64,000 nucleotides of DNA, from contig NZ_LQPP01000033.1 in NCBI RefSeq assembly GCF_002102345.1, forward strand, positions 62,001 to 126,000, written 5' to 3'. The notes under the pieces are model-generated. The model ran no database searches. It had not been told where the DNA came from and saw only the letters and a program-made list of their open reading frames with translations. Origin of the DNA: Mycolicibacterium peregrinum (GTDB lineage Bacteria; Actinomycetota; Actinomycetes; Mycobacteriales; Mycobacteriaceae). Below are positions 8,221 to 16,314 of this stretch, piece by piece (the first letter of the stretch is position 1; each line of letters starts with the position of its first letter). The position numbers and the translations under genes are program-made.

Positions 8221-8933
8221 CTCCTGCCCGATCTCCCCCGCGACCCGGAGGCTCTGCCCGTTGACCGGGTGCCCGGTCTCACCGCCACGCGTCGCACGGC
8301 GACGACGGTTACGGGTGGGTTCAAATAGTTCACGCCACATTTCACCACCCTGGCATCGACTGCACCCAGGGAAGCCATCACACGCCGGTGCTCTTCGATC
8401 TCAGCCTCGGCGCGCTCGCCTTTGAGGGCGAGCATCCTTCCGTCGACGCGAAGTAGCGGCATGCTCCACCGCGTCAACTTGTCCAGTGAGGCGACCGCAC
8501 GTGAAGTCACCACGTCCAACTCGCCCACCGATTTACGAACGTCTGCGTCTTCGGCCCGACCGCGGACCACCGCGATGTCGAGTCCCAGTTCGTCGACCGC
8601 CTCACGGAGGAACTCGCTGCGGCGTAGCAGCGGCTCGATCAACGTGACATGAACATCGGGGCGCGCCAGGGCCAACGGGATACCCGGGAGGCCGGCGCCG
8701 CTGCCGATGTCGGCGACGCGCTCATCAGGAGCCAGAAGCTCTCCGAGAGCCGAGCTGTTGAGAATGTGTCGATCCCAGAGCCGGTCCACTTCCCGCGGAC
8801 CGATCAAACCCCACTCGACACCGGCACCGGCAAGAATCGCCGCGTACCGTTCGGCGATCTCCAGACGATCTCCGAAGACCTCCGCCGCGGCGTCCGGTGC
8901 CGCGGGGACCGGTCCATGTTTCACGTGAAACAT
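8217..8933 (-). CDS. rsmG: 16S rRNA (guanine527-N7) methyltransferase RsmG (GidB)
   Basis: About 238 residues with the SAM-binding motif VADIGSGAGLPGIPLAL and the following acidic strand TLIEPLLRRSEFL. The LDKLTRWSMPLL and LALKGERA segments are typical of RsmG. It methylates G527 in the 530 loop of 16S rRNA; loss gives low-level streptomycin resistance in mycobacteria. ATG 8933 is preferred over GTG 8942 because AGGGAG lies eight bases upstream and the protein then starts MFHVKH, a common actinobacterial GidB start encoded by a parS site. Its TGA overlaps the parA ATG. Confidence 0.94.
   Translation of the reverse strand: MFHVKHGPVPAAPDAAAEVFGDRLEIAERYAAILAGAGVEWGLIGPREVDRLWDRHILNSSALGELLAPDERVADIGSGAGLPGIPLALARPDVHVTLIEPLLRRSEFLREAVDELGLDIAVVRGRAEDADVRKSVGELDVVTSRAVASLDKLTRWSMPLLRVDGRMLALKGERAEAEIEEHRRVMASLGAVDARVVKCGVNYLNPPVTVVAVRRVAVRPGTRSTGRASGSRGRSGRR
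8918..8931. promoter_or_regulatory. parS site 3 at the rsmG start
   Basis: A perfect GTTTCACGTGAAAC, flanked to give the 16-base TGTTTCACGTGAAACA. It overlaps the first codons of rsmG (MFHVKH). It lies about 750 bases from the other two sites and about 5 kb from oriC. Confidence 0.93.
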
Positions 8934-8992
8934 CCTCCGCACTCCCTACGGCACCGTCGCCGCAATACGAACTACACCCTTGTAACTAAAAC

Positions 8993-9535
8993 TCAGCCAA
9001 GCAGAACGACGACGCGTCGCGACGGCTCCACGCCCTCGCTCTCGCTGCGGACACCATCGACCGCGGCCACTGCGTCATGAACGATCTTGCGCTCGAACGG
9101 CGTCATGGGAGCCAGCTCCTCACGCTCACCCGACTCCAGCACCCGTCGGGCCACCTTGTCGCCCAGGGCCGCCAGCTCGTCACGACGACGGCGACGCCAC
9201 CGCGCGATGTCCAGCATCAATCGGCTGCGCTCGCCGGTCTTCTGGTGCACGGCCAGACGGGTCAGCTCCTGGAGGGCGTCGAGCACCTCACCCTTGCGCC
9301 CGACCAGCTTGCTCAGATCGCCCCCGCCGTCGATGCTCACCACCGCCCGATCGCCTTCGACATCGAGATCGATATCGCCGTCGAAGTCCAGCAGATCGAG
9401 CAGCTCCTCGAGGTAGTCGCCGGCAATCTCGCCTTCCGCGACCAATCGCTCCTCCAGGTCGTCCTCGCTCTTGGGCGCGGACTGGGTGTCCTCCTCCAGC
9501 TCCGCACCCGGCTCGGTCGTCTGTGCGTCCGTCAT
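8993..9535 (-). CDS. Jag-like KH/R3H RNA-binding protein (KhpB family)
   Basis: A 180-residue protein with an acidic N-terminus (1-45). A KH-like domain includes SKLVGRKGEVLDALQELTRLAV, and a C-terminal R3H domain includes PMTPFERKIVHDAV. Bacterial Jag/KhpB proteins bind RNA and affect cell elongation and envelope growth. It sits between yidC and rsmG in the conserved rpmH-parB cluster and is probably co-transcribed with yidC, 39 bases upstream. Confidence 0.9.
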   Translation of the reverse strand: MTDAQTTEPGAELEEDTQSAPKSEDDLEERLVAEGEIAGDYLEELLDLLDFDGDIDLDVEGDRAVVSIDGGGDLSKLVGRKGEVLDALQELTRLAVHQKTGERSRLMLDIARWRRRRRDELAALGDKVARRVLESGEREELAPMTPFERKIVHDAVAAVDGVRSESEGVEPSRRVVVLLG

Positions 9536-9574
9536 ATCCGTCTTCTCCCTACTTGTAGCCAGTGTGAGAACTGG

Positions 9575-10648
9575 TCACCGTTTCCGCTTCTTGGGGCGTT
9601 CACCGGGCTTGGGCGTGCGGTTCACGCTCGGGGCTGCCGATTCACCTGCCGCGTCCTTCTGGTCTTTCGTCTGCGCCGCATCCGACTCAGGTTCAGCGTC
9701 TTCCGTAGCGGCCGCCGCACTCGCGGCTTCGGCCTTACGTGCGCGGTTCGGTTTCGCTCCGGGTGCCGGTGCGTTGGCCGAACGACGTTCGATCGCCTCG
9801 GCCTTCTTCGCCTCTTCTTCCTTCTCGATCATCCCGAAGACGTAGTGCTGCTGACCGTAGGTCCAGATGTTGTTGGACAGCCAGTAGATGATCACGGCCA
9901 GGGGCAGGAAGGGCCCACCGACGACCACGCCGAGCGGGAAGACGTACAGCGCGAGCTTGTTCATCATCGCGGTCTGCGGGTTGGCGGCGGCCTCCACACT
10001 CTGGCGGGCAACCGAGGCGCGGCTGTTGAAGTGCGTGGCGATGCCGGCCAGGATCATGATCGGAACGCCGACCAGAACCACGGACAACCGGTTGAATTCG
10101 GTGAACGCCTCAAGACCGTGCTGCTGAACCATCGTCGCGCCCAGCGGGGCACCGAACAGGTTCGCGTCGAGGAAGTGGCCCACGTCGGTTGCGCTGAACA
10201 CATAGTTCGCGAGGCTGCGGTTCTCCTCCACCGACAACCCCAACCGGCCGATGCCGGTCTGGGTCCGGTTGAACGACATCAACACGTGGTACAGACCGAG
10301 GAACACCGGCACCTGCGCCAGCATCGGCAGGCAGCCGAGGATCGGATTGAAGCCGTGCTCGCGCTGCAGCTTCTGCATCTCCAACGCCATCCGCTGGCGG
10401 TCCTTGCCGTACTTCTTCTGCAGCGCCTTGATCTGTGGCTGCAGCTCCTGCATCTGCCGCGTCGTGCGGATCTGCTTCACGAAAGGCTTATAGAGGATCG
10501 CGCGCAGGGTGAAGACCAGGAACATCACCGACAGCGCCCAGGCGAAGAAGTTCTCGGGGCCGAGCAGGAAGGCGAATGCCTTGTACCAAACCCACATGAT
10601 CGCCGACACCGGGTAATAGATGATGTCCAGGCTGAACCAATTAAACAC
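9575..10648 (-). CDS. yidC: Membrane protein insertase YidC
   Basis: About 357 residues of the five-TM YidC/Oxa1 type found in Gram-positives. Visible parts are an N-terminal TM with IMWVWYKAFAFLLGPENFFAW, the cytoplasmic hairpin QMQELQPQIKALQKKYGKDR, the segment FNPILGCLPMLAQVPVFLGL and a basic C-terminal tail ending KKRKR that may contact ribosomes. GTG 10648 is chosen because GGGGAG lies 10 bases upstream; the longer open frame runs into yidD. The start overlaps the yidD stop by 8 bases, suggesting translational coupling. Confidence 0.95.
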   Translation of the reverse strand: MFNWFSLDIIYYPVSAIMWVWYKAFAFLLGPENFFAWALSVMFLVFTLRAILYKPFVKQIRTTRQMQELQPQIKALQKKYGKDRQRMALEMQKLQREHGFNPILGCLPMLAQVPVFLGLYHVLMSFNRTQTGIGRLGLSVEENRSLANYVFSATDVGHFLDANLFGAPLGATMVQQHGLEAFTEFNRLSVVLVGVPIMILAGIATHFNSRASVARQSVEAAANPQTAMMNKLALYVFPLGVVVGGPFLPLAVIIYWLSNNIWTYGQQHYVFGMIEKEEEAKKAEAIERRSANAPAPGAKPNRARKAEAASAAAATEDAEPESDAAQTKDQKDAAGESAAPSVNRTPKPGERPKKRKR

Positions 10649-10997
10649 GCGACTTGCTCTCCCCTCGCTTCGCTGGGGTATCCCAGACAAGGTTTTCGGC
10701 GGCGGCGATCTCGCCAGAAACGGTCTCATCAGAACTGACGGACTCGTGATCGTGTGGGCACCGGTCCGGGATGGGATCCCATCCCCCCGGGTGCCATGGC
10801 CCGCATTTGAGCAGTCGGATCAACGTCAGCCACGCACCACGGAACAAGCCGTATTCGGTGAGGGCGTCGACCGCGTATTGACTGCAGGTCGGCATGAATC
10901 GGCACGACGGCAGTCGAAGCGGAGAGATGGTGTGGCGGTAGAGCTGAATCAGGAAGATCGCGCCGCGGGCTGCACCGGCACCCGCCCTGCGGATCAT
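10641..10997 (-). CDS. yidD: Membrane protein insertion efficiency factor YidD
   Basis: A 118-residue protein with the YidD signature: an amphipathic start, YRHTISPLRLPSCRFMPTCSQYAVDAL, then LLKCGPWHPGGWDPIP. Three conserved cysteines are visible (CRF, CSQ, LLKCGP). It is thought to help YidC and Sec insertion at the membrane. It overlaps rnpA by ATGA upstream and yidC downstream. The C-terminal extension of about 35 residues is not part of the conserved domain. Confidence 0.94.
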   Translation of the reverse strand: MIRRAGAGAARGAIFLIQLYRHTISPLRLPSCRFMPTCSQYAVDALTEYGLFRGAWLTLIRLLKCGPWHPGGWDPIPDRCPHDHESVSSDETVSGEIAAAENLVWDTPAKRGESKSRV

Positions 10998-11350
10998 GGT
11001 GACGTCCTGCGCCGTGCCTCCAGGCGCTCGAGAGCGCGCTGCAACTGTTGCTCCAACCGCGGCGACGGCGTTTCACTGCTGCCGGCGCGGGCCCGGATCA
11101 CCACGAGGTCCGTGGCATCCAGTTTCGGTATGACGGTACGGGCGGCATGACGCAGCCGCCGGGATACCCGATGACGCTCCACGGCATTCCCGACGGCTTT
11201 GGACACGATCAGACCGACCCGCGGGCCGGTTGCGTCCGTTCCCTCGTGTAGCGCGTGCACGACAACATCAGGTTGCACTGCACGCACGCCACGACTGACG
11301 GTGGCACTGAACTCCGCGGACCGCCTCATCCGGTATCGAGCCGGAAGCAC
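10994..11350 (-). CDS. rnpA: Ribonuclease P protein component
   Basis: A 118-residue basic protein that supports RNase P RNA in maturing tRNA 5' ends. The N-terminus has the RMRRSAEFSATVSRG start; the RNR-like motif appears as VGNAVERHRVSRRLRHAAR, with the VGLIVSKAVG strand before it. Its stop overlaps the yidD start (ATGA). It follows rpmH by 30 bases in the universal rpmH-rnpA-yidD-yidC order. Confidence 0.95.
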   Translation of the reverse strand: MLPARYRMRRSAEFSATVSRGVRAVQPDVVVHALHEGTDATGPRVGLIVSKAVGNAVERHRVSRRLRHAARTVIPKLDATDLVVIRARAGSSETPSPRLEQQLQRALERLEARRRTSP

Positions 11351-11380
11351 CGCGCTAGATCCTGCCTGAGAGCCGCAGTA

Positions 11381-11524
11381 TCACGCAGTGAGTGCGCGAC
11401 GGCCCTTGCCACGACGGTTGGCGACGATGGCGCGGCCGGCGCGCGTACGCATCCGCAGCCGGAACCCATGCACGCGCGCACGGCGGCGGTTGTTGGGCTG
11501 GTAGGTCCGCTTGCCCTTGGCCAC
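11381..11524 (-). CDS. rpmH: 50S ribosomal protein L34
   Basis: A 47-residue, very basic protein starting with GTG 11524 and the invariant KRTYQPNNRRRARVHGFRLR. An AAGGAG ribosome-binding site lies upstream. The open frame extends further upstream, but only this part is conserved and complete for L34. It is the first gene of the leftward cluster diverging from dnaA. Confidence 0.97.
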   Translation of the reverse strand: MAKGKRTYQPNNRRRARVHGFRLRMRTRAGRAIVANRRGKGRRALTA

Positions 11525-12036
11525 GGCAATCTCTCCTTGTTCCGTTTGGCACCCGCATCCACCGACACCGAAGTGCCGCCGAAAACAGTTGCCGTTGCAA
11601 GCTCTGTTTAAGCTCGTCCGTCGTGCTTTACTAACCGGCGCGTTCTCCGGAAACCTCCCGGGCGCAGCCGTATCGCCACGTGCGGGCGACTGCTCGAGGG
11701 TACTGATGAGATTTCCCTCGGTCAAACCTGCGCCGACCCGCCTACATGCTGCGTATCGGATGTTGCAGAACTGTTGGCACATCGAGAGAAAACTGTTAGC
11801 TTCTGGCAATGCCGTTCCGAGCCTGGATCGGCCCCGGAAAATGAAACGAGAGCTCGCGGCGCGGCACACCCTCGCAGCATGCGACGTATCCGGCTACGAC
11901 GCTCTCACAACAGACAACAGAGCGACGGCGACTGTCCTTTCTCCACAAGCTGTGGATAAATATGTGGACAGTTCGTCATCGTTCTTTTTGGTCGTCACCG
12001 GGTCGACCTCGATGCACCTCTAAGGGGGAACAGTCG
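11525..12036. promoter_or_regulatory. rpmH-dnaA divergent intergenic region
   Basis: About 510 bases with no convincing gene. It must hold the leftward rpmH promoter and the rightward dnaA promoter. I could not fix the individual promoter elements by eye. The dnaA-proximal end contains three DnaA boxes (listed separately), and the dnaA ribosome-binding site AAGGGGG is at 12022-12028. Confidence 0.7.
11939..11971. promoter_or_regulatory. Cluster of three DnaA boxes upstream of dnaA
   Basis: TTCTCCACA at 11939-11947, the reverse complement of the perfect TTATCCACA at 11951-11959, and the reverse complement of CTGTCCACA at 11963-11971. Their regular spacing and position 66 bases before the start suggest DnaA autoregulation of its own gene and possible participation in the origin. 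Confidence 0.75.
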
Positions 12037-13560
12037 TTGCCAGCTGACCCCGATCCACCGTTCGTCGCAGTCTGGAACAGCGTGGTCGCCGAACTCAACG
12101 GCGACCGGGACGCAAACTCCGATCCAGCTCTCCCTCCGCTGACTCCTCAGCAAAGAGCATGGCTCAAGCTGGTGAAACCCCTCGTCATCGCCGAGGGGTT
12201 TGCTCTGCTGTCGGTTCCCACGCCGTTCGTCCAGAACGAGATCGAACGGCACCTCCGCGAACCGATCATCAACGCGCTCAGCCGCAAGCTGGGTCAACGG
12301 GTCGAGCTGGGCGTGCGCATCGCCACCCCGCCCGAGGAATCCGAAGACTCCTCCACCGCGTCGGATTCCGGGTCCACCACCGACGACCGGGACGACACGG
12401 TCGCTTCTGCCTCGCCCGCGGACGTCGACGAGATCGACGACGACCGCGCCGCCAAGGTCAGCGCCGAGGAAAGTTGGCCGGGCTACTTCAGCAGCCCGCA
12501 GCGCGACTCCACGATCAGCGACGACAACGCGGTCAATCTGAACCGGCGCTACACCTTCGACACCTTCGTCATCGGCGCGTCCAACCGCTTCGCCCACGCG
12601 GCGACCCTGGCGATCGCCGAGGCGCCGGCGCGGGCCTACAACCCATTGTTCATCTGGGGTGAATCCGGTCTGGGCAAGACCCATCTGCTGCACGCCGCGG
12701 GAAACTATGCGCAACGTCTCTTCCCGGGCATGCGCGTGAAGTACGTCTCCACCGAGGAATTCACGAACGACTTCATCAACTCACTGCGTGACGACCGCAA
12801 GGCCTCGTTCAAGCGCAGTTACCGCGACATCGACATCCTGCTCGTCGACGACATCCAGTTCATCGAGGGCAAGGAAGGTATCCAGGAAGAGTTCTTCCAT
12901 ACCTTCAACACTCTGCACAACGCCAACAAGCAGATCGTCATCTCGTCGGACCGGCCGCCCAAGCAGCTAGCCACCCTCGAGGATCGGCTGCGGACCCGTT
13001 TCGAGTGGGGCCTCATCACCGATGTGCAGCCGCCCGAGCTGGAGACGCGCATCGCGATCCTGCGTAAGAAGGCGCAGATGGATCGTCTCGACGTGCCCGA
13101 CGACGTGCTCGAGCTCATCGCCAGCAGCATCGAGCGCAACATTCGCGAGCTCGAGGGTGCGTTGATCCGGGTGACGGCCTTCGCCTCGCTCAACAAGACC
13201 CGGATCGACAAAGCGCTGGCCGAAGTCGTGTTGCGCGATCTGATCGCCGACGCCACCACGATGCAGATCAGTACCGCCGCGATCATGGCGGCCACCGCCG
13301 AGTACTTCGAAACCACCGTCGAGGAGCTGCGCGGGCCCGGCAAGACCCGTGCGCTGGCCCAGTCCCGTCAGATCGCCATGTATCTGTGCCGGGAGCTCAC
13401 CGATCTGTCCTTGCCGAAGATCGGCCAGGCGTTCGGGCGTGACCACACCACCGTCATGTATGCGGAGAAGAAGATCCGCGGCGAGATGGCTGAGCGACGT
13501 GAGGTTTTCGACCACGTCAAGGAACTCACCACCCGCATTCGTCAGCGCGCCAAGCGCTGA
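12037..13560 (+). CDS. dnaA: Chromosomal replication initiator protein DnaA
   Basis: A 507-residue initiator that opens oriC and loads the helicase. Domain I is at 1-90, followed by an acidic, variable domain II (about 95-150). The AAA+ domain III has Walker A GESGLGKT at 208-215 and Walker B ILLVDD at 267-272. The domain IV DNA-binding signature is GRDHTTVMYAEKKI around 467-480. The start is set at TTG 12037 because AAGGGGGAA lies just upstream and the residues ADPDPPFVAVWN match mycobacterial DnaA starts; the longer upstream frame has no such support. Confidence 0.96.
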   Translation: MPADPDPPFVAVWNSVVAELNGDRDANSDPALPPLTPQQRAWLKLVKPLVIAEGFALLSVPTPFVQNEIERHLREPIINALSRKLGQRVELGVRIATPPEESEDSSTASDSGSTTDDRDDTVASASPADVDEIDDDRAAKVSAEESWPGYFSSPQRDSTISDDNAVNLNRRYTFDTFVIGASNRFAHAATLAIAEAPARAYNPLFIWGESGLGKTHLLHAAGNYAQRLFPGMRVKYVSTEEFTNDFINSLRDDRKASFKRSYRDIDILLVDDIQFIEGKEGIQEEFFHTFNTLHNANKQIVISSDRPPKQLATLEDRLRTRFEWGLITDVQPPELETRIAILRKKAQMDRLDVPDDVLELIASSIERNIRELEGALIRVTAFASLNKTRIDKALAEVVLRDLIADATTMQISTAAIMAATAEYFETTVEELRGPGKTRALAQSRQIAMYLCRELTDLSLPKIGQAFGRDHTTVMYAEKKIRGEMAERREVFDHVKELTTRIRQRAKR

Positions 13561-13594
13561 ACCACTGCCGAACCCACGCTTGAATCTCCCGCCG

Positions 13595-13624
13595 CCCCCT
13601 CGAGATCACCTCCGAGGGGGTTTA
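13595..13624 (+). terminator. Rho-independent-like terminator after dnaA
   Basis: CCCCCTCG at 13595-13602 pairs perfectly with CGAGGGGG at 13613-13620 around a 10-base loop, followed by TTTA. It lies 35 bases after the dnaA stop and would shield oriC from dnaA read-through. Confidence 0.75.
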
Positions 13625-13919
13625 GTGCTGCCGTGGTGGGGTATCCGCCGTCTCACATCGTGGTCACCGTGGGCCCGTCCGGCGAAAAATCTTGTAACAA
13701 CTTTCGCCCCGCGAGGCATCACATGTCACAGCCGACCGCTGTGGATACGGCTGTGGACAACCTGCGGGCAAACCACGGGATGAATGACAAAATCATCCAC
13801 ACGATGTCATTTGTCCACACTCGGCGGCCGGTCCGTCCACCGGTCTCCACAGCCGACTCACATTCCGACACACCTGGGGTACTGGGCAAACACCCGTTCA
13901 TCCCCAGTTTTCACAGTCC

Positions 13920-13966
13920 CTAATACTGTTACTCAAATATCTTCTAAGAATTCTTTCTAGAAGAAG
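13920..13966. other. AT-rich probable DNA unwinding element
   Basis: About 45 bases rich in A and T with TAATACTGTTACTC and repeated TTCT/AGAA runs. It is adjacent to the DnaA box cluster. Such strong AT enrichment is rare in this window, and by analogy with other origins this is the likely duplex-opening site. Confidence 0.6.
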
Positions 13967-14192
13967 GGGCTTGGGGACACCGGACGAAACCTCGGCTCTG
14001 CCCGGGCTCGAGAAGCACATGCAAGCCCCCATGTCACCCCGGTGGATTAGCTTTCAAGTTGATGCGGAAAGCTCTACGGTGGTTCAACGACAGCGGTTCC
14101 AGCTTTGTCATTCAGCGCGATGCTGCGTGGCGGTGTTCTGGGAAAACGCTGGTAGAGCTCGTTATGGGGATCATCGAAGGGGCGCATAGCAC

Positions 14193-15386
14193 GTGGCGAC
14201 GACGACGGCTGGGCTGACCGACTTGAAGTTCCGCGTGGTGCGTGAGGACTTCGCGGACGCGGTGGCCTGGGTGGCCCGCAATCTGCCGACCCGGCCCACC
14301 ATCCCGGTTCTGGCCGGGGTCCTGCTGACCGGTACGGATGACGGCCTGACCATCTCCGGCTTCGACTACGAAGTTTCCGCCGAGGTGCGTGTCAGTGCCG
14401 AAATCGCTTCTCCTGGAAGCGTTTTGGTATCCGGACGGTTGCTGTCCGACATCACCAAGGCGTTGCCGGCCAAGCCGGTGGAGCTCAGCGTCGAGGGCAC
14501 CCGGGTGGCACTCACCTGTGGCAGCGCCCGCTTCTCGTTGCCGACCCTGGCAGTCGAGGACTACCCCGCGCTGCCGACACTGCCCGAGGAGACGGGCGTG
14601 GTGTCGTCCGACCTGTTCGCCGAGGCCATCGGTCAGGTGGCGGTCGCCGCCGGCCGTGACGACACGTTGCCGATGCTGACCGGTATCCGCGTCGAGATCT
14701 CCGGTGAATCAGTGGTTTTGGCTGCTACCGACCGCTTCCGGCTCGCCGTGCGTGAGCTGACCTGGGAAACCAATGCCACCGACGTCGAGGCGGCGGTCCT
14801 GGTACCGGCGAAGACTCTGGCCGAGGCGGCCAAGGCCGGCACCGACGGCAACCAGGTGCATCTGTCGCTGGGTTCGGGCGAATCGGTCGGCAAGGACGGC
14901 CTGCTCGGTATCCGCAGTAACGGCAAGCGCAGCACCACCCGGCTGCTGGATGCGGAGTTCCCGAAGTTCCGTCAGCTGCTGCCGAACGAGCACACCGCAG
15001 TGGCGACCATCGGCGTGGCCGAGCTCACTGAGGCCATCAAGCGTGTGGCGCTCGTGGCCGACCGGGGAGCCCAGATCCGCATGGAGTTCGGCGATGACGT
15101 CCTGCGGCTCTCGGCCGGCGCCGATGATGTGGGTCGCGCCGAGGAAGACCTTCCGGTCGAGTTCGTCGGCGACCCGCTGACCATCGCGTTCAACCCGACC
15201 TACCTCACCGACGGGCTGAGCTCGCTGCATTCGGACCGGGTGACGTTCGGATTCACCACGCCGAGTCGTCCTGCCGTGTTGCGGCCGACGAGCGAGGATG
15301 GTGGTACCGGTGGTGGTTCGGGTCCGTTCCCGGCCGCCAAGACCGATTACGTCTATCTGTTGATGCCGGTTCGCCTTCCTGGCTGA
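14193..15386 (+). CDS. dnaN: DNA polymerase III beta sliding clamp
   Basis: A 397-residue protein of the three-domain beta-clamp type, forming a ring that tethers polymerase III. The start, LKFRVVREDFADAVAWVARNLPTRP, and the end, YVYLLMPVRLPG, are the conserved termini; the C-terminal MPVRLPG closes the protein-binding pocket region. GTG 14193 has GAAGGGG ten bases upstream. It is followed after 25 bases by gnd, likely in the same transcript as recF and dciA. Confidence 0.97.
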   Translation: MATTTAGLTDLKFRVVREDFADAVAWVARNLPTRPTIPVLAGVLLTGTDDGLTISGFDYEVSAEVRVSAEIASPGSVLVSGRLLSDITKALPAKPVELSVEGTRVALTCGSARFSLPTLAVEDYPALPTLPEETGVVSSDLFAEAIGQVAVAAGRDDTLPMLTGIRVEISGESVVLAATDRFRLAVRELTWETNATDVEAAVLVPAKTLAEAAKAGTDGNQVHLSLGSGESVGKDGLLGIRSNGKRSTTRLLDAEFPKFRQLLPNEHTAVATIGVAELTEAIKRVALVADRGAQIRMEFGDDVLRLSAGADDVGRAEEDLPVEFVGDPLTIAFNPTYLTDGLSSLHSDRVTFGFTTPSRPAVLRPTSEDGGTGGGSGPFPAAKTDYVYLLMPVRLPG

Positions 15387-15411
15387 CCGGCGCGGTCGAG
15401 AAAGGGCGCAC

Positions 15412-16305
15412 ATGCAACTGGGGTTGGTCGGCCTGGGCAAGATGGGCTTCAACATGCGCGAGCGCCTGCGCACCGGTGGCCACGAGGTAGTCGGCTACGA
15501 CCCGCGTCCGGAGGTCAGCGACGTGGCAAGCCTGGCCGATCTGGCCGGCGCGCTCGAGGCGCCGCGGGTGGTCTGGGTGATGGTCCCGTCCGGCACGGTG
15601 ACGCACCAGACGATTCTCGCGCTGGCCGATGTGCTGGGTGCAGGCGACCTTGTGATCGACGGCGGAAACTCTCGGTACACCGAGGACGGGCCGCACGCAA
15701 AGTTGTTGGGCGACAAGGGAATCAACTTCATCGATGCCGGCGTATCGGGTGGTGTCTGGGGTCTGAAGGAAGGGTACGGGCTGATGGTCGGTGGCAGTGA
15801 CGCCGACGTGGCTCGAGCCATGCCGATCTTCGACACGCTGCGTCCGGCGGGTGATGTGGCCGACGGCTTCGTGCACGCCGGTCCCGTGGGCGCCGGTCAT
15901 TACGCCAAGATGGTGCACAACGGCATCGAATACGGCCTGATGCACGCCTACGCCGAGGGTTACGAGCTCCTGTCGGCCGAGGACCTGATCACCGATCCCC
16001 AGGCAGTGATCCAGGCCTGGACGAATGGCACGGTGGTGCGGTCGTGGCTGCAGCAGCTGCTGGCGAAAGCGCTCAAGGAAGACCCGGGATTCGCGGCGAT
16101 CAGCGGATACACAGAGGATTCCGGGGAGGGTCGCTGGACGGTGGAAGAGGCCATCAGCCATCGGGTTCCGATGCCGGTCATCGCTGCGTCGTTGTTCGCC
16201 CGGTTCGCCTCGAGGCAAGAGGACTCCCCCACCATGAAGGCAGTGTCGGCGCTGCGCAACCAGTTCGGTGGCCATGCTGTGCACCGGATCAGTGAGTCCG
16301 GTTAG
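15412..16305 (+). CDS. gnd: 6-phosphogluconate dehydrogenase, decarboxylating (short form)
   Basis: A 297-residue enzyme with the Rossmann motif GLGKMGFNM (7-15), then the substrate-binding VIDGGNSRYTED and GVSGGVWGLKEGYGLMVGG, and the catalytic GAGHYAKMVHNGIEYG. It oxidises 6-phosphogluconate to ribulose 5-phosphate plus CO2. The length is that of the short GntZ type rather than the 480-residue E. coli type. The second strand ends in Asp (VGYDPRP), which usually favours NAD over NADP; this preference is an inference. Its place between dnaN and recF is typical of fast-growing mycobacteria. Confidence 0.94.
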   Translation: MQLGLVGLGKMGFNMRERLRTGGHEVVGYDPRPEVSDVASLADLAGALEAPRVVWVMVPSGTVTHQTILALADVLGAGDLVIDGGNSRYTEDGPHAKLLGDKGINFIDAGVSGGVWGLKEGYGLMVGGSDADVARAMPIFDTLRPAGDVADGFVHAGPVGAGHYAKMVHNGIEYGLMHAYAEGYELLSAEDLITDPQAVIQAWTNGTVVRSWLQQLLAKALKEDPGFAAISGYTEDSGEGRWTVEEAISHRVPMPVIAASLFARFASRQEDSPTMKAVSALRNQFGGHAVHRISESG

Positions 16306-16314
16306 GCGATTCCG

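Larger units (their letters stand above)
13561..14192. other. oriC: Origin of replication oriC (dnaA-dnaN intergenic region)
   Basis: A 632-base non-coding region between dnaA and dnaN, the position of mycobacterial oriC. It contains TTGTCCACA at 13811-13819, its reverse complement at 13752-13760, and weaker boxes at 13740-13748, 13793-13801 and 13843-13851. An AT-rich stretch at about 13920-13965 stands out against the GC-rich background and is the likely unwinding element. The dnaN promoter must lie in the right part. Confidence 0.93.

Noticed and set aside
8221..8340. Longer parA start at 8340
   Set aside because: It would overlap rsmG by 120 bases; ATG 8220 forms an ATGA junction.
9077..10738. 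553-codon open frame on the + strand across jag and yidC
   Set aside because: It is the complement of well-supported genes; its product is His/Arg/Gln-rich with no domain, as expected from antisense GC-rich DNA.
11962..12036. N-terminal extension of DnaA from 11962
   Set aside because: It runs through a DnaA box and lacks conservation; the TTG at 12037 has a strong ribosome-binding site.
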